Shown: positions 52,475 to 62,478, numbered from the stretch's first letter. The stretch: DNA of 64,000 bases from an uncultured Coriobacteriaceae bacterium (GCA_949294735.1 CASFII010000006.1:496001-560000), one strand, 5' to 3'. The notes: generated by a model from the sequence alone, not told the origin. Numbers and translations are program-made.

Positions 52475-53929
52475 TTATGCTTGCAAAAATGCCAGATAGC
52501 CCTTGTAGGCTTCGTATACGTCTGCCTTGCTGGTAACTTCCCACGGCGCATGCATAGAAAGTACCGCAACGCCCGAATCAATAACATCCATACCGTACTT
52601 AGCGGGAATATAGGCAATTGTGCCGCCACCGCCCGCATCTACCTTGCCGAGCTCGGCGGTTTGATACTGCACTTTCGCCTCATCCATAATGCGGCGAATG
52701 CGCGCCATGTATTCAGCACTGGCATCATTGGAGCCGCTTTTGCCGCGCGAACCCGTGTATTTATTGAACACCAAACCGCGTCCCAAGAATGCCGAATTCT
52801 TGGCTTCAAACACCGCTGCATAAGCAGGGTCGAAGCCGGCAGATACATCTGAAGAAAGCATCTGCGAATTCGCCAGCATACGGCGCAGGGCTAACGGATT
52901 CGTTTCGCCCGTTAATGCCAGAATTTCTGCCATGGTGTTTTCGAAGAACTGGGAAGCCATACCTGTAGCGCCCACAGATCCAATTTCTTCCTTGTCTACC
53001 AGAATGCACACTGCGGTACGGGTGGTCTGCCCTACTTCCAGCTGAGCGCGCAAGGACGTATAGGCACACACGCGGTCATCTTGTCCATAGCCCAGAATCA
53101 TGCTGCGGTCAAAACCTGCTTCACGGGCGCGCCCTGCGGGGACTACTTCCAATTCCGCCGATAGAAAGTCTTCTTCGGCGATGCCATACTTTTCTGAAAT
53201 CAGCTTGAGAAAGTAAGCTTTCACTGGTTCTTTTGGTTTGGCGGCGTCTGCTGATGCGCTGACTGCTTCATTATCAACTTCGCCTACCGTTGCGCCCGCT
53301 TCCCCTTCACCTGCGCTTTCAATCAATGGGCGATTTCCTACTAGCAAATCAAGATCTTCGCCTTCAACTACCTTGTTGCCTTTTTTGTCCAACTGCTGGC
53401 TTGCCAAATGCACCAACAAATCAGTCACGCAAAAAACGGGATCGTCCGCGGATTCACCAATCACGACGTTCACAACCGTACCATCTGTTTTTGCCACCAC
53501 CCCATGCAAAGCCAGCGGCAACGTTACCCACTGGTAATTCTTGATGCCGCCGTAATAATGGGTATCCAGAAGCGCAAAGCCGTTGCTTTCATAGAGCGGA
53601 TTCTGCTTTAAGTCCAAACGCGGACTATCAATGTGTGCACCCAAAATGTTGAGCCCGTCAGCTAGCGGAGCGGTTCCTAGCTGTACCAAAATGAGCGCCT
53701 TGCCTTGCGCTTGCGCCCATACCTTGCTTCCCGCATGCAACGTTTGACCAGCCGCAATAGCTTCTTTCAAAGAAACATAGCCCGCCGCTTCTGCTTTTTT
53801 AATGGCTGCTGCCGCGCATTCGCGTTCGGTTTTGTTTTCAGAAATGAACGAAATATAAGACGTTGCCAAACTCTCAAGCGCTTCCAAATCTGAAGCACCA
53901 TATGCTTCCCAGGCTACTTTTGCTTCCAT
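52475..53929 (-). CDS. M18 family aminopeptidase
   Basis: A 484-aa metallo-aminopeptidase. Zinc ligands are seen in GAHIDSPRLDLK, VDKEEIGSVGATGM and SSDVSAGFDP, plus a C-terminal VLSMHAPWEV. An acidic Ala/Glu/Ser-rich insert of about 35 residues (near 205-240, GEGEAGATVGEVDNEAVSAS) interrupts the domain between family blocks and is not usual. The enzyme removes acidic or neutral N-terminal residues from peptides in the cytoplasm. GAAAGGA precedes the ATG. The 259-base gap to fhaA has no gene. Confidence 0.92.
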   Translation of the reverse strand: MEAKVAWEAYGASDLEALESLATSYISFISENKTERECAAAAIKKAEAAGYVSLKEAIAAGQTLHAGSKVWAQAQGKALILVQLGTAPLADGLNILGAHIDSPRLDLKQNPLYESNGFALLDTHYYGGIKNYQWVTLPLALHGVVAKTDGTVVNVVIGESADDPVFCVTDLLVHLASQQLDKKGNKVVEGEDLDLLVGNRPLIESAGEGEAGATVGEVDNEAVSASADAAKPKEPVKAYFLKLISEKYGIAEEDFLSAELEVVPAGRAREAGFDRSMILGYGQDDRVCAYTSLRAQLEVGQTTRTAVCILVDKEEIGSVGATGMASQFFENTMAEILALTGETNPLALRRMLANSQMLSSDVSAGFDPAYAAVFEAKNSAFLGRGLVFNKYTGSRGKSGSNDASAEYMARIRRIMDEAKVQYQTAELGKVDAGGGGTIAYIPAKYGMDVIDSGVAVLSMHAPWEVTSKADVYEAYKGYLAFLQA

Positions 53930-54188
53930 GAGTGTCCTTTCGCTATGCAGTTCATACGTTTCTTTGGCTTCAGTTATTCATTATCTGAGTTTTTACCCAC
54001 CGAGCAAGTGTTTAACAGCGTGGTTACAAAGCTTTTTCGTCAAAGAAACAGCTTTTCAACGAACCCGCACCACTAATAAAGAGCAAGCTTTAATGGCGAT
54101 AGTGTAAAGGTGCCCCCATTCGCTCATTTTTGTGGCAAGATGAAATATTGCAGAATGAACTAGAAAAACGGCAGAAAGCAGGAAAATC

Positions 54189-55421
54189 ATGGGTTTTCTT
54201 TCTCGTTTCGAAAATAAAGTTGAAGACACCTTTGAGGGGGCCGCAGACCGAATTTCAAATTCTCCTATCTCGCCCGTTCAAATTGCCAAAAAAGCCGAAA
54301 AGCAGATGCGCCGCGAAAAAACGGTGGGCGCCGGCAAGCAGTATGCTCCTACGCTGTATACGGTACTCGTGAACCCTGAAGACGACGAGCGCATGTTTGG
54401 GTACTATCCCACCCTGGCTGGCGAAATTGAAACCTATCTGGGAGCTAAAGCCAGCGAAGAAGGCTTGATTATGGACGGACAGCCCTTGGTTCGTTTCTTT
54501 GTGGACGACGGGTTGCGTCACGGTAAGTTTGACGTCATTGCTGAAGCTGTTGCCGCTCCGCTGGTTGCACAGCTCCGCGAAGAGGAAATGGAGCGCTACG
54601 GCATTGCCACACCTAAGCCGCAGGCTCGTTCTCGCGGATTTGCGGGTGCCGGTGCCGCAGGCGCAAATATGCCCGCTGGATACGGCGCGCAAGCAATGCC
54701 TGCTGCTGGTCGTAATGCGGTTGGCACAGCTGGGTATGCTGCCGCAGGTGCCGCTGGTATGGCGGGGGCAGCTGCTGGATACAACGCACAAGCCCAGGCT
54801 TACCCTCAAGAAGCACAGGACGACTATTACCAGGAACCCTTGCCGGACGTTCCTGAAAACGAAATTGACTACAGTGCAGACTACGGCGAATACACCTTCG
54901 ATTCACGCGACTTTGCAAGCTTCGAAAACGAATACGCCGAAGAGTCTGCTCAAGACTTCCAGAATGAAGCTGTTATACCTGAACAGCCTGTGGCTAATAA
55001 TGCGTTTACAGGCATTGATACGTTTGCTGAAGACGCCGCTGCTGTTGCAGCAGCTGAAGCTCCCAACACCGTGGTGTTCGCTGGCGGCGCAGGTCAGGCC
55101 GCACCTCTTGCAGGTGCAGCACCAACTGACATCATCCCGATGTCGCTTATCGACATCAACACAAACCGCACGTATCGCTTAGCTTCTGCTCGCCTGCTGG
55201 TTGGTCGTGAAGGTTCATGCGACATCGTGCTGCACGACATCAACGCATCGCGCACACATGCGGAACTGACGTTTGACACACAAAACAACCTGTGGATTAT
55301 CACCGACCTGGGTTCCACCAATGGTACGTTTGTAAATGGTCGCGAAATTACGTCCGAAGCACTGTACCCCAGCGACCGCATCACCATTGGTACCACGAAT
55401 TTGGTGTTTGCTAACGCTTAA
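54189..55421 (+). CDS. fhaA: FhaA, DUF3662 and FHA domain protein
   Basis: A 410-aa protein. The N-terminal DUF3662 region (MGFLSRFENKVEDTFEGAAD, PVQIAKKAEKQMRREKT, residues 1-130) is typical of actinobacterial FhaA. A long Ala/Gly/Tyr-rich, low-complexity middle follows. The C-terminal FHA domain (about 320-410) has LLVGREGSCDIVLHD, ASRTHAEL and DLGSTNGTFVNG, which bind phosphothreonine. FhaA acts in the PknB/RodA cell wall control system, whose genes follow in the same operon. AGGAAAATC precedes the ATG. Confidence 0.93.
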   Translation: MGFLSRFENKVEDTFEGAADRISNSPISPVQIAKKAEKQMRREKTVGAGKQYAPTLYTVLVNPEDDERMFGYYPTLAGEIETYLGAKASEEGLIMDGQPLVRFFVDDGLRHGKFDVIAEAVAAPLVAQLREEEMERYGIATPKPQARSRGFAGAGAAGANMPAGYGAQAMPAAGRNAVGTAGYAAAGAAGMAGAAAGYNAQAQAYPQEAQDDYYQEPLPDVPENEIDYSADYGEYTFDSRDFASFENEYAEESAQDFQNEAVIPEQPVANNAFTGIDTFAEDAAAVAAAEAPNTVVFAGGAGQAAPLAGAAPTDIIPMSLIDINTNRTYRLASARLLVGREGSCDIVLHDINASRTHAELTFDTQNNLWIITDLGSTNGTFVNGREITSEALYPSDRITIGTTNLVFANA

Positions 55422-55456
55422 TACTAGTTCGGTTACACAGGCGAAGGGATGCACTG

Positions 55457-55870
55457 GTGATTGACATTATTTTGCTGATTGCACGACTTCTGTTCGTTGC
55501 TCTGCTGTACCTCTTCTTGTTTGCTCTTATGAAAACAGGAATTGGTCTGGTACGCGGTCAGCGCAAAAAAGAACGTAGTTGGAGCCTTTCGGTAGAAAAG
55601 GGTCCGAAAGAACTGCGCGGCGTTAACATTTCGGTTCGCGGACCAGTTATTGTAGGTCGCAGCCCTGGAGCCGACATCGTGATTGCTGCTGGGTATGTTT
55701 CAGCGCGCCACGCACGCTTTACCCTCATGGGTCAAAACCTCTTCGTGGAAGATTTGGGATCCACCAACGGCACCGCCGTCAATGGACAGCGCATTTTTGA
55801 ACCCGTAGCACTTAAAAACAATGACGTCGTAAACGTTGGCGACGTTGCTATTCGCGTTAGGTTTGCCTAA
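55457..55870 (+). CDS. fhaB: FhaB, membrane-anchored FHA domain protein
   Basis: A 137-aa protein with an N-terminal membrane helix (about residues 4-25) and a C-terminal FHA domain (VGRSPGADIVI, SARHARF, EDLGSTNGTAVNG). It is the usual phosphothreonine-reading partner in the actinobacterial rodA-pknB operon. It starts with GTG 55457. Its stop overlaps the phosphatase start by one base (TAATG). Confidence 0.92.
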   Translation: MIDIILLIARLLFVALLYLFLFALMKTGIGLVRGQRKKERSWSLSVEKGPKELRGVNISVRGPVIVGRSPGADIVIAAGYVSARHARFTLMGQNLFVEDLGSTNGTAVNGQRIFEPVALKNNDVVNVGDVAIRVRFA

Positions 55871-57183
55871 TGACTCCGGTATCCCGCAGACAGCATACTT
55901 CGTACGCAGCGCATGAAGTGGCTACATTCGGCAGTAGAACTGACGTAGGCTGCGTTCGTGATCATAACGAAGATAACCTAATTGTTGCCCCGCCTCTGTT
56001 CGTAGTGGCTGACGGCATGGGCGGACACGCTGCAGGCGAAGTTGCTTCCGAAATTACCGTCAACGTTTTAGCGGAAACAGCACCCGTACACGCCGACGCA
56101 AACGAACTGGCAAATGCTGTTATGACAGCGAACCACGCCGTACTCCGTGCTGCTGAAGAAGGGCGCGGTCGTCACGGCATGGGGACTACCTGCACGGCAG
56201 CACTCTTGGAAGGCGAGCGTCTGGTTGTTGCACAGGTGGGCGATTCGCGTGCCTACCTTCTCCACCAAGGTGAGCTGCAGCAAATTACGCGTGACCATAG
56301 TCTGATGGCAGACATGATTGAAGCTGGACAGCTTACCCCCGAAGAAGCACGTGTTCACCCTCAGCGTTCAGTTATCACGCGTGCGTTGGGCAGTGACCCA
56401 CTCATGCAGCCTGACCTATACGAAATCAACGTTGAAAGCGGCGACCGTCTTTTACTTTGCTCGGACGGTCTTTCAGGTATGGTTTGCAACGAAGAAATCG
56501 AACGCACCATGCTGCGTATTCGCGATCCGCAACAATGTGCCTCTGCCTTGGTCGACAAGGCTCTTGCAAACGGCGGCCACGACAACGTAACCGTCATTAT
56601 TGCTGATGTAGTTGGGTATGAAGAAAAGCGCACCCATAAACTGGCGCGCAAGACAAAAATCAACATTGGTATTGTGCTGGCACTCTTGTTAGTAATAATT
56701 GCCGGTGCATTTGCAGGATTTAATTACCTGATTAACAACCACGCTTATCTTGCCGTACACGAAGGCAAGGTAGCTATTTATAAAGGCTATCCTGGTAGCC
56801 TACTTGGTATTCCGCTTTCAGAAATGGAAGAAGAAACCAGCCTTGAGGTTGCCGACTTACAAAAAATCCAGCCCGCCTTGGTGAATCGCCTCCAAAGCGA
56901 AAGCGGCGTAGAGGCCGACAGCGTAGACGCGGCGCGTAAGCTGGTAGAAACCTACGAAGAACAAATTGCCGAACGCGAGCAAGCACTTTCGGCGGTAGCT
57001 TCGGGCGCACAAGCTGGTGCTTCTAACGCGGGTACTCCTGGCGCTTCAGGCGCTTCAGCTACTTCTGGTGCTTCTGGCACCAGCGGCACCACAACCCCTC
57101 ATGCTTCAGGTAGCGCAACAGCTGCTTCACAGGGAACTTCCCAAGGTTCAGCACAAAGCACCCCACAAGGAGCACGCTCATGA
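55870..57183 (+). CDS. PP2C-family Ser/Thr protein phosphatase (PstP-like)
   Basis: A 437-aa phosphatase. The PP2C domain (about residues 10-245) has the metal-binding motifs VRDHNEDNL, VADGMGGHAAGEVAS, QVGDSRAYLL and LCSDGLSGMV, then GGHDNVTVII. A single membrane helix follows (about 262-282), then an outside domain and a Ser/Gly/Thr/Ala-rich tail of about 70 residues. It reverses PknB-type phosphorylation. It overlaps fhaB by one base and the RodA-PBP gene by four (ATGA). Confidence 0.94.
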   Translation: MTPVSRRQHTSYAAHEVATFGSRTDVGCVRDHNEDNLIVAPPLFVVADGMGGHAAGEVASEITVNVLAETAPVHADANELANAVMTANHAVLRAAEEGRGRHGMGTTCTAALLEGERLVVAQVGDSRAYLLHQGELQQITRDHSLMADMIEAGQLTPEEARVHPQRSVITRALGSDPLMQPDLYEINVESGDRLLLCSDGLSGMVCNEEIERTMLRIRDPQQCASALVDKALANGGHDNVTVIIADVVGYEEKRTHKLARKTKINIGIVLALLLVIIAGAFAGFNYLINNHAYLAVHEGKVAIYKGYPGSLLGIPLSEMEEETSLEVADLQKIQPALVNRLQSESGVEADSVDAARKLVETYEEQIAEREQALSAVASGAQAGASNAGTPGASGASATSGASGTSGTTTPHASGSATAASQGTSQGSAQSTPQGARS

Positions 57184-59933
57184 CACGCAGAAATCTCGAG
57201 CTCATACTGCTCTGCGTTGCAGCGCCCCTTGTTGTCCTCATCTTTGCCATGCTGGCACTTAATGCTGGCGAAGAAGTGGGCTTGAATTCCCTGGGCGTAC
57301 CCATTGGTATTTTCGCCGCGTTTATTGTGGCTCACCTGGCAATTCGTAAGTTTGCCCCAGGTGCTGACCCCGCCATTTTACCCATTACCTTTGCCTTGGC
57401 TGGCATTGGCATTGCCTTTGTGACGCGCTTAGCTCCTGATCAGGCTGCGCGCCAGGTAATGTGGCTTTTCTTGGGCGTTGCCGCCATGATTCTCATCTTG
57501 ATTTTCCTAAGGAAACAAGAACGCCTAGCAAACTATAAGTACACCCTCATGATTGTGGGCTTTTTGCTGCTGCTTTCCCCTATGCTTCCTGTTATAGGCC
57601 AGGAAATTAACGGTAGCCGCATTTGGCTGAACTTCTTCGGCGTGCTTTCATTCCAGCCTGGCGAAATAGCGAAGATAGTTATTGTTCTGTTCTTGGCAGG
57701 CTACCTTGCTCAAAACCGCGAAATGCTTTCAGTGTTCACGTGGCGCGTAGGACCTGTACGTCTGCCTGACCTGCGTACTATTCTGCCGCTTATTCTGATG
57801 TGGCTGGTAGCTGTTGCTATTGTTGTCTTCGAAAAAGACCTGGGCAGCGCATTGGTATTCTTCTTCGTGTTCTTGATAATGCTCTATGTAGCAACCGGCA
57901 AAAAGTTTTACCTGGCAGTAGGTTTGGGTTTGGCTGGTCTTGCTGCCGTTGTGCTGTTCTTCCTCTTTGGGCACGTACAAACACGTGTGCAAATTTGGCT
58001 TGACCCGTTTGCCGACGCACAAAACACGGGCTACCAAATTGTGCAGGCAATTTATTCCATGGCCGACGGTGACCTTTTCGGCGTTGGCATTGGCCGAGGC
58101 ATGGCAGACACCATTCCTTACGTCCAAAACGACTTCATCTTCGCCGCCATCGCTGAAGAAGCAGGTCTTTTGGGTGCCGCCGGGGTCTTGCTTCTGTATC
58201 TGTGCTTCGCCATCCGTGGCTTTGTAACCGCTGCCCGCGCAAAGAACGACGTGAGTTCGTTTATTGCCGTAGGTGTTACTTCTATTGTGGTTTTGCAGGC
58301 ATTCATCATCGTGGGCGGTGTGACTCGCCTGATTCCTCTGACAGGTATTACCCTGCCCTTCATCAGTCAGGGCGGTTCTTCATTGCTGGCTAGTTTTATT
58401 GGCGTGGGCTTTTTGCTTCGCTGTGGTGACGAAGGCACAGGTGTTGGCACCGAAATGGCCAGCGCAACTACTACCCTTCACAGCAACAGCGTGCTTGGCC
58501 GCGTTTCGTTGGGTAAACGCCTCACGAACTCTATGATTATCTGCTCAACCATGTTCGCGCTTCTGGTGGCAAACCTGACACTCATCATGGTGGTGCAGGC
58601 TGACACGTACAAGAACATGCCTGGCAACAATCACACCATTGCCCACGAACAGCGCACCGAACGTGGCTCTATCTCTACCTACGACGGTGTCATTTTGGCA
58701 CAAAGCGTTTTGCAAGATGACGGCACCTACGAGCGCGAATACCCTGCTGGTGACTTGGCTAGCCATGTTGTTGGCTACGCATCCGAAAAGTACGGAACAA
58801 GCGGTATTGAAGCCACCTACAACGAAACCCTGAAGGGTCAGCAGAACTTCGCCAGCTGGACTGATGTTATCAATTCACTTTCTGGCATTGGCACCGCAGG
58901 TAACGACATAACGCTCACCTTGAATTCGGAAATCCAGCAAGCTGCCCAGAATGCTCTTTCGGGCGAAACAGGTGCCTGCGTAGTTATGGATCCCGAAACG
59001 GGTGCAGTATTGGCAATGGCATCTTCGCCCACCTACAACATCTCTGACGTTGATAGTATTTTGAGCGCTTCGGCTGAAGGTGAAGGCGGTAGCCAGCTTT
59101 ACAACCGCGCAACCGCCCTGTATGCACCCGGTTCGACCTTTAAGATGGTGACGCTTTCCACCGCTATTGAAGACGGCGTGGCAAACGAAGAAACCACCTT
59201 TGAGGCACCCGCTGAAATTGAAATTGGCAACGCCACCGTTTCTAACTTCAACAATCATGACTATGGCACCGTTTCCTTGGCGCGAGCTACTGAGCTTTCG
59301 TCGAACACTGCCTTTGGTCAGCTAGGTGTTGAAATGGGTGCAGAAGCGCTCGTATCAGGTGCTGAGGACTTCGGATTCAATGAAGAACTTGACTTTGACC
59401 TACCTGTTTCTACCTCGCTTATGCCTAACCCCGATGAAATGACTGAATGGGAAACGGCATGGGCAGCCGCAGGCGAACCAGTTGGTGAACACGAAAGCCC
59501 CGCTGGTCCGCAGGCAAGCGTGCTGGAAATGGCATTGGTTGGCTGCGCTATCGCAAACGAAGGCACCATTATGCAGCCGTATTTGGTTGAAGGCATTTAC
59601 AACGCACAGGGTGAAGCTAGCTACAAGGCTGAACCCACGAAACTCAAACAAGCAATTAGCGCCGCTACAGCAGAACGCGTGAAAACCGTTCTGGAAGGCG
59701 TTGTTACTGACGGTACGGGTACTGCCGCTGCCATCAGTGGCGTGAAGGTGGCTGGTAAAACAGGTACCGCAGAAAAAGCTGACCACAACGACAGCTGGTT
59801 TGTTGGTATGGCACCTGCAGACAATCCGCGTGTTGTGGTTGCCATTGTTATTGAAGCAGGTGACGAAGGAGAAGGTGCCGCAAAGGCTCATGACATTCTG
59901 CAAACTGCTCTGCAGGTGCAGGGGCTTCTGTAA
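57180..59933 (+). CDS. RodA/FtsW glycosyltransferase fused to a class B penicillin-binding protein
   Basis: A 917-aa fusion. Residues about 1-430 form the SEDS glycosyltransferase RodA/FtsW with about twelve membrane helices (GQEINGSRIWLNFFGVLSFQ, ITLPFISQGGSSLLAS). After a short linker comes another membrane helix (about 455-475), then a class B transpeptidase with Ser652 in PGSTFKMV, S707-S708-N709, and K860-T-G in AGKTGTAE. RodA and PbpA are separate adjacent genes in most actinobacteria; here one polypeptide performs both glycan polymerisation and cross-linking. The two genes are in the expected operon place. Confidence 0.94.
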   Translation: MTRRNLELILLCVAAPLVVLIFAMLALNAGEEVGLNSLGVPIGIFAAFIVAHLAIRKFAPGADPAILPITFALAGIGIAFVTRLAPDQAARQVMWLFLGVAAMILILIFLRKQERLANYKYTLMIVGFLLLLSPMLPVIGQEINGSRIWLNFFGVLSFQPGEIAKIVIVLFLAGYLAQNREMLSVFTWRVGPVRLPDLRTILPLILMWLVAVAIVVFEKDLGSALVFFFVFLIMLYVATGKKFYLAVGLGLAGLAAVVLFFLFGHVQTRVQIWLDPFADAQNTGYQIVQAIYSMADGDLFGVGIGRGMADTIPYVQNDFIFAAIAEEAGLLGAAGVLLLYLCFAIRGFVTAARAKNDVSSFIAVGVTSIVVLQAFIIVGGVTRLIPLTGITLPFISQGGSSLLASFIGVGFLLRCGDEGTGVGTEMASATTTLHSNSVLGRVSLGKRLTNSMIICSTMFALLVANLTLIMVVQADTYKNMPGNNHTIAHEQRTERGSISTYDGVILAQSVLQDDGTYEREYPAGDLASHVVGYASEKYGTSGIEATYNETLKGQQNFASWTDVINSLSGIGTAGNDITLTLNSEIQQAAQNALSGETGACVVMDPETGAVLAMASSPTYNISDVDSILSASAEGEGGSQLYNRATALYAPGSTFKMVTLSTAIEDGVANEETTFEAPAEIEIGNATVSNFNNHDYGTVSLARATELSSNTAFGQLGVEMGAEALVSGAEDFGFNEELDFDLPVSTSLMPNPDEMTEWETAWAAAGEPVGEHESPAGPQASVLEMALVGCAIANEGTIMQPYLVEGIYNAQGEASYKAEPTKLKQAISAATAERVKTVLEGVVTDGTGTAAAISGVKVAGKTGTAEKADHNDSWFVGMAPADNPRVVVAIVIEAGDEGEGAAKAHDILQTALQVQGLL

Positions 59934-60087
59934 AAGAATTCCCTTGACCTATGAGAGTGCAACCGTAGTAAGAAGCACAGTAAGAAGAGCCGCAGCGATA
60001 CCGAAAGAAGCGCAAATGCGCTATCCTGTGCGATAGCGCAAAAAACTATATGAAAACGCACACCGCGCAAGATGAAGGAGCAACAAC

Positions 60088-62127
60088 GTGACTGCAAGTA
60101 TGACCGGTAGAACACTCAGCAACCGCTACCTGATTACCGAACGCATTGGCATTGGCGGAATGGCCGAAGTTTACCGTGCACAAGACAACGTTCTCGGCCG
60201 CCTGGTGGCTATCAAGACCATGCTCCCCCAGTATGCTGCCGACAGCAATTTCACGCAGCGCTTCCGCCAAGAAGCGGCAGCTGCTGCTAATCTGCAAAGT
60301 CCCTACATCGTAAACGTATACGACTGGGGTCAAGATGATGGCACGTATTACATTGTGATGGAATTCGTTCGCGGTTCCGATTTGAAGTCTGCCATCAAAC
60401 AACGTGGTGCTATCAATCAGCGCAAGGTTGCTGAAATTGGTGCGCAGGTATGCCAGGCACTTTCGGTTGCTCATAACCAAGACATTATTCACCGCGACAT
60501 CAAGCCACAAAACATCATGGTACAGCCCGACGGCAACGTTAAGGTCATGGACTTTGGCATTGCACGCGCAAAGAATTCCGTGATGCAGCACACTTCTGCG
60601 GTACTAGGCACAGCTCACTATATTTCTCCTGAACAGGCACAGGGTAAAGAGCTCACTGCCGCCAGTGACATTTATTCCTTGGGCGTGGTGCTATTTGAAG
60701 CTGCTACGGGTGAACTGCCTTTTGATGGCCCTGATGCCGTCAACGTTGCTATGCAGCAGGTTCAAGATTTACCTCCGCTGCCCAGCGAAATCAAACCTGA
60801 TATTGATCCTACCCTGGAAGCTATCATCTTAAAGGCCATGGAAAAGAATCCGGCCGACCGTTTTGCTACGGCAAGCGAAATGCGCTCCGCGCTAAATAAT
60901 TTCCTGGCTGGCCGTCCAGTTAATTTGGAAGGCTTTGGCGCTGCACGCACCGCCATTCTGGGTGGTGCCATGGGTGCTGGTGCTGTAGGTAGCGCAGCTG
61001 CTGCAACTGCTGTTTTGGGTGGTAGTTCCGCTGATGCAACGCAGGTTATGCCTGGTGCCGCTATGGGTGGTGCCGGTTCCGTTGGCGGAGCAACGCAGGT
61101 AATGCCTGGAGGCTACACTCCTACTTCTGCTAATGGCAAGGGTGGCCACGGCGGAAAGAACGGAAAGTCCTCCCATTACCAGGGCGGCTCTTCTGGACCT
61201 GAGAAGAAGAAGCCTATTGCGATAATTGCCGTAGCCGCTATTGCCGCACTTGCGCTCATTGGTGGCATTGTATTCTTCCTCATGAACGGGCAAACGGGCG
61301 AACCAGTTCCCAATGTAGAGGGCATGGCCTATGAAACGGCTGAACAAACTTTGGTAGAGGCTGGATTTGAAGTTGGCACGGTAGATGGCAAGTTCGACGA
61401 AAGCGTTGAAGAAGGCCACGTTATTAGCCAAGATCCGCCTGCAGAAACAAAACGCCCCTTAGGCAGCAAGATTAACCTGGTAATTTCTCAGGGCACCCAG
61501 GAACTAGTTGTCCCTGATTTGGAAAACATGACTGCCGACGAGGCGCGTCAGGCACTGGCTGCCAAAGGATTAAACTACGAAGCTGGTCCTGCCGAATATT
61601 CTGATGAAATTGAAAAAGACAAGGTTTGCCGCCAAAGCCCAGCCGCTGGTGAAACCATCGAAGCTGGCGCTACGGTTACCTACTATCTGTCACTTGGCGT
61701 TGAGCCCGTTGAAGTTCCTTCAGTTATTGGGTACTCGGAAGGTGACGCTACCAGCATTTTGAACGACGCCGGCTTTAAGGTGTCGGTTGAATACACTTCT
61801 TCTGACGAAAGCAAAGGCACGGTTGTAGGACAAACCCCCAACGGTGGCATGCTTGAAAAGGGAGAATCGGTAACTATTACGGTTAGCGAAGGACCTGCGG
61901 GCGTTAAAGTTCCTAACGTAGTTGGAAAGTCGGAAAATGCCGCTCTGACCGCCATCACCAACGCGGGTCTGACCATGACAGTTGACTACGAAAGCAGCGA
62001 CACCGTGGCTGCGGGTAAGGTCATCAGCCAAGATCCTTCAAGCGGTAGGCTCGAAAAGGGCGACTACGTATACGTGGTAATCAGCACAGGACCTGCAGCA
62101 TCTGAACCTGCAGCAAAAGAGCAGTAG
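60088..62127 (+). CDS. PknB-type Ser/Thr kinase with four PASTA domains
   Basis: A 679-aa membrane receptor kinase. The kinase domain (about residues 13-275) has the Gly loop GIGGMAEVY, K43, HRD (135-137) in HRDIKPQNIM and DFGIARAK. A Gly/Ala-rich juxtamembrane linker leads to a membrane helix (about 377-400). The outside part has four PASTA repeats (about residues 405-675), which bind muropeptides. It controls growth and division. It starts from GTG 60088 with AAGGAG at nine bases. The 154 bases before it hold a short ATA/AGAAG-rich leader. Last gene of the operon. Confidence 0.95.
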   Translation: MTASMTGRTLSNRYLITERIGIGGMAEVYRAQDNVLGRLVAIKTMLPQYAADSNFTQRFRQEAAAAANLQSPYIVNVYDWGQDDGTYYIVMEFVRGSDLKSAIKQRGAINQRKVAEIGAQVCQALSVAHNQDIIHRDIKPQNIMVQPDGNVKVMDFGIARAKNSVMQHTSAVLGTAHYISPEQAQGKELTAASDIYSLGVVLFEAATGELPFDGPDAVNVAMQQVQDLPPLPSEIKPDIDPTLEAIILKAMEKNPADRFATASEMRSALNNFLAGRPVNLEGFGAARTAILGGAMGAGAVGSAAAATAVLGGSSADATQVMPGAAMGGAGSVGGATQVMPGGYTPTSANGKGGHGGKNGKSSHYQGGSSGPEKKKPIAIIAVAAIAALALIGGIVFFLMNGQTGEPVPNVEGMAYETAEQTLVEAGFEVGTVDGKFDESVEEGHVISQDPPAETKRPLGSKINLVISQGTQELVVPDLENMTADEARQALAAKGLNYEAGPAEYSDEIEKDKVCRQSPAAGETIEAGATVTYYLSLGVEPVEVPSVIGYSEGDATSILNDAGFKVSVEYTSSDESKGTVVGQTPNGGMLEKGESVTITVSEGPAGVKVPNVVGKSENAALTAITNAGLTMTVDYESSDTVAAGKVISQDPSSGRLEKGDYVYVVISTGPAASEPAAKEQ

Positions 62128-62162
62128 TTCACTGAATCTGTAAGCTATGAACGTCCACTAAA

Positions 62163-62361
62163 AACTAAAAGCCCACTTCGGTGGGCTTTTTCAATAGCTC
62201 CACCCTCTGTCAGTAGGATGAACCCACCTCGAAAGGTGGGTGCTCGCATCTGGTTTCCTGGCTTTCGTATCAACAGATACGAATCTCCATTTCGCCAGCT
62301 TCTAAAGCTCCCTAAGACTATAATGTCGGTTCATCGCAATGACTGACGAGGGTAGAACCTA
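62163..62361 (-). ncRNA. Candidate structured RNA of about 200 nt
   Basis: On the minus strand a promoter TTGTTC-16-TATACT (62395-62390, 62373-62368) precedes a strongly folded segment and the bidirectional terminator at 62166-62191. Long-range stems close it: 62202-62213 with 62343-62353 (one bulge) and 62217-62224 with 62328-62335. Inside are hairpins 62223-62240, 62264-62283 within a CTGGC/GCCAG helix (62258-62262, 62294-62298). Nothing codes here. It resembles neither tmRNA, SRP nor RNase P; raiA-type or 6S-like RNA are candidates. The opposite strand could equally be the functional one. Confidence 0.45.
62166..62191. terminator. Bidirectional terminator after pknB
   Basis: AAAAGCCCAC-TTCG-GTGGGCTTTTT, a 10-bp stem with a tetraloop. 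It ends the pknB operon on the plus strand, 40 bases after the stop, and the candidate RNA on the minus strand. Confidence 0.88.
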
Positions 62362-62457
62362 CCTATGAGTATACTGAAGCACCCCCTAAGAACAAGTCTT
62401 GACTTATTCGGGCGAATGCTGTTTATTTAGTTATGTTGTGTCTATTTACCTTATGAG

Positions 62458-62478
62458 CGCGCCTTGGGCGCGTTTTTT
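62458..62478 (+). terminator. Isolated plus-strand terminator
   Basis: CGCGCC-TTG-GGCGCG followed by six T on the plus strand. No plus-strand gene ends near it, so it might end a small RNA that starts between 62200 and 62440. The remainder of the 452-base gap shows nothing else. Confidence 0.6.

Noticed and set aside
62252..62263. B12-box-like word AGCCAGGAAACC on the minus strand, suggesting a cobalamin riboswitch
   Set aside because: The upstream core of the riboswitch is not recognisable at the usual distance and no gene follows in that direction. Kept only as a reason to run the Rfam model.
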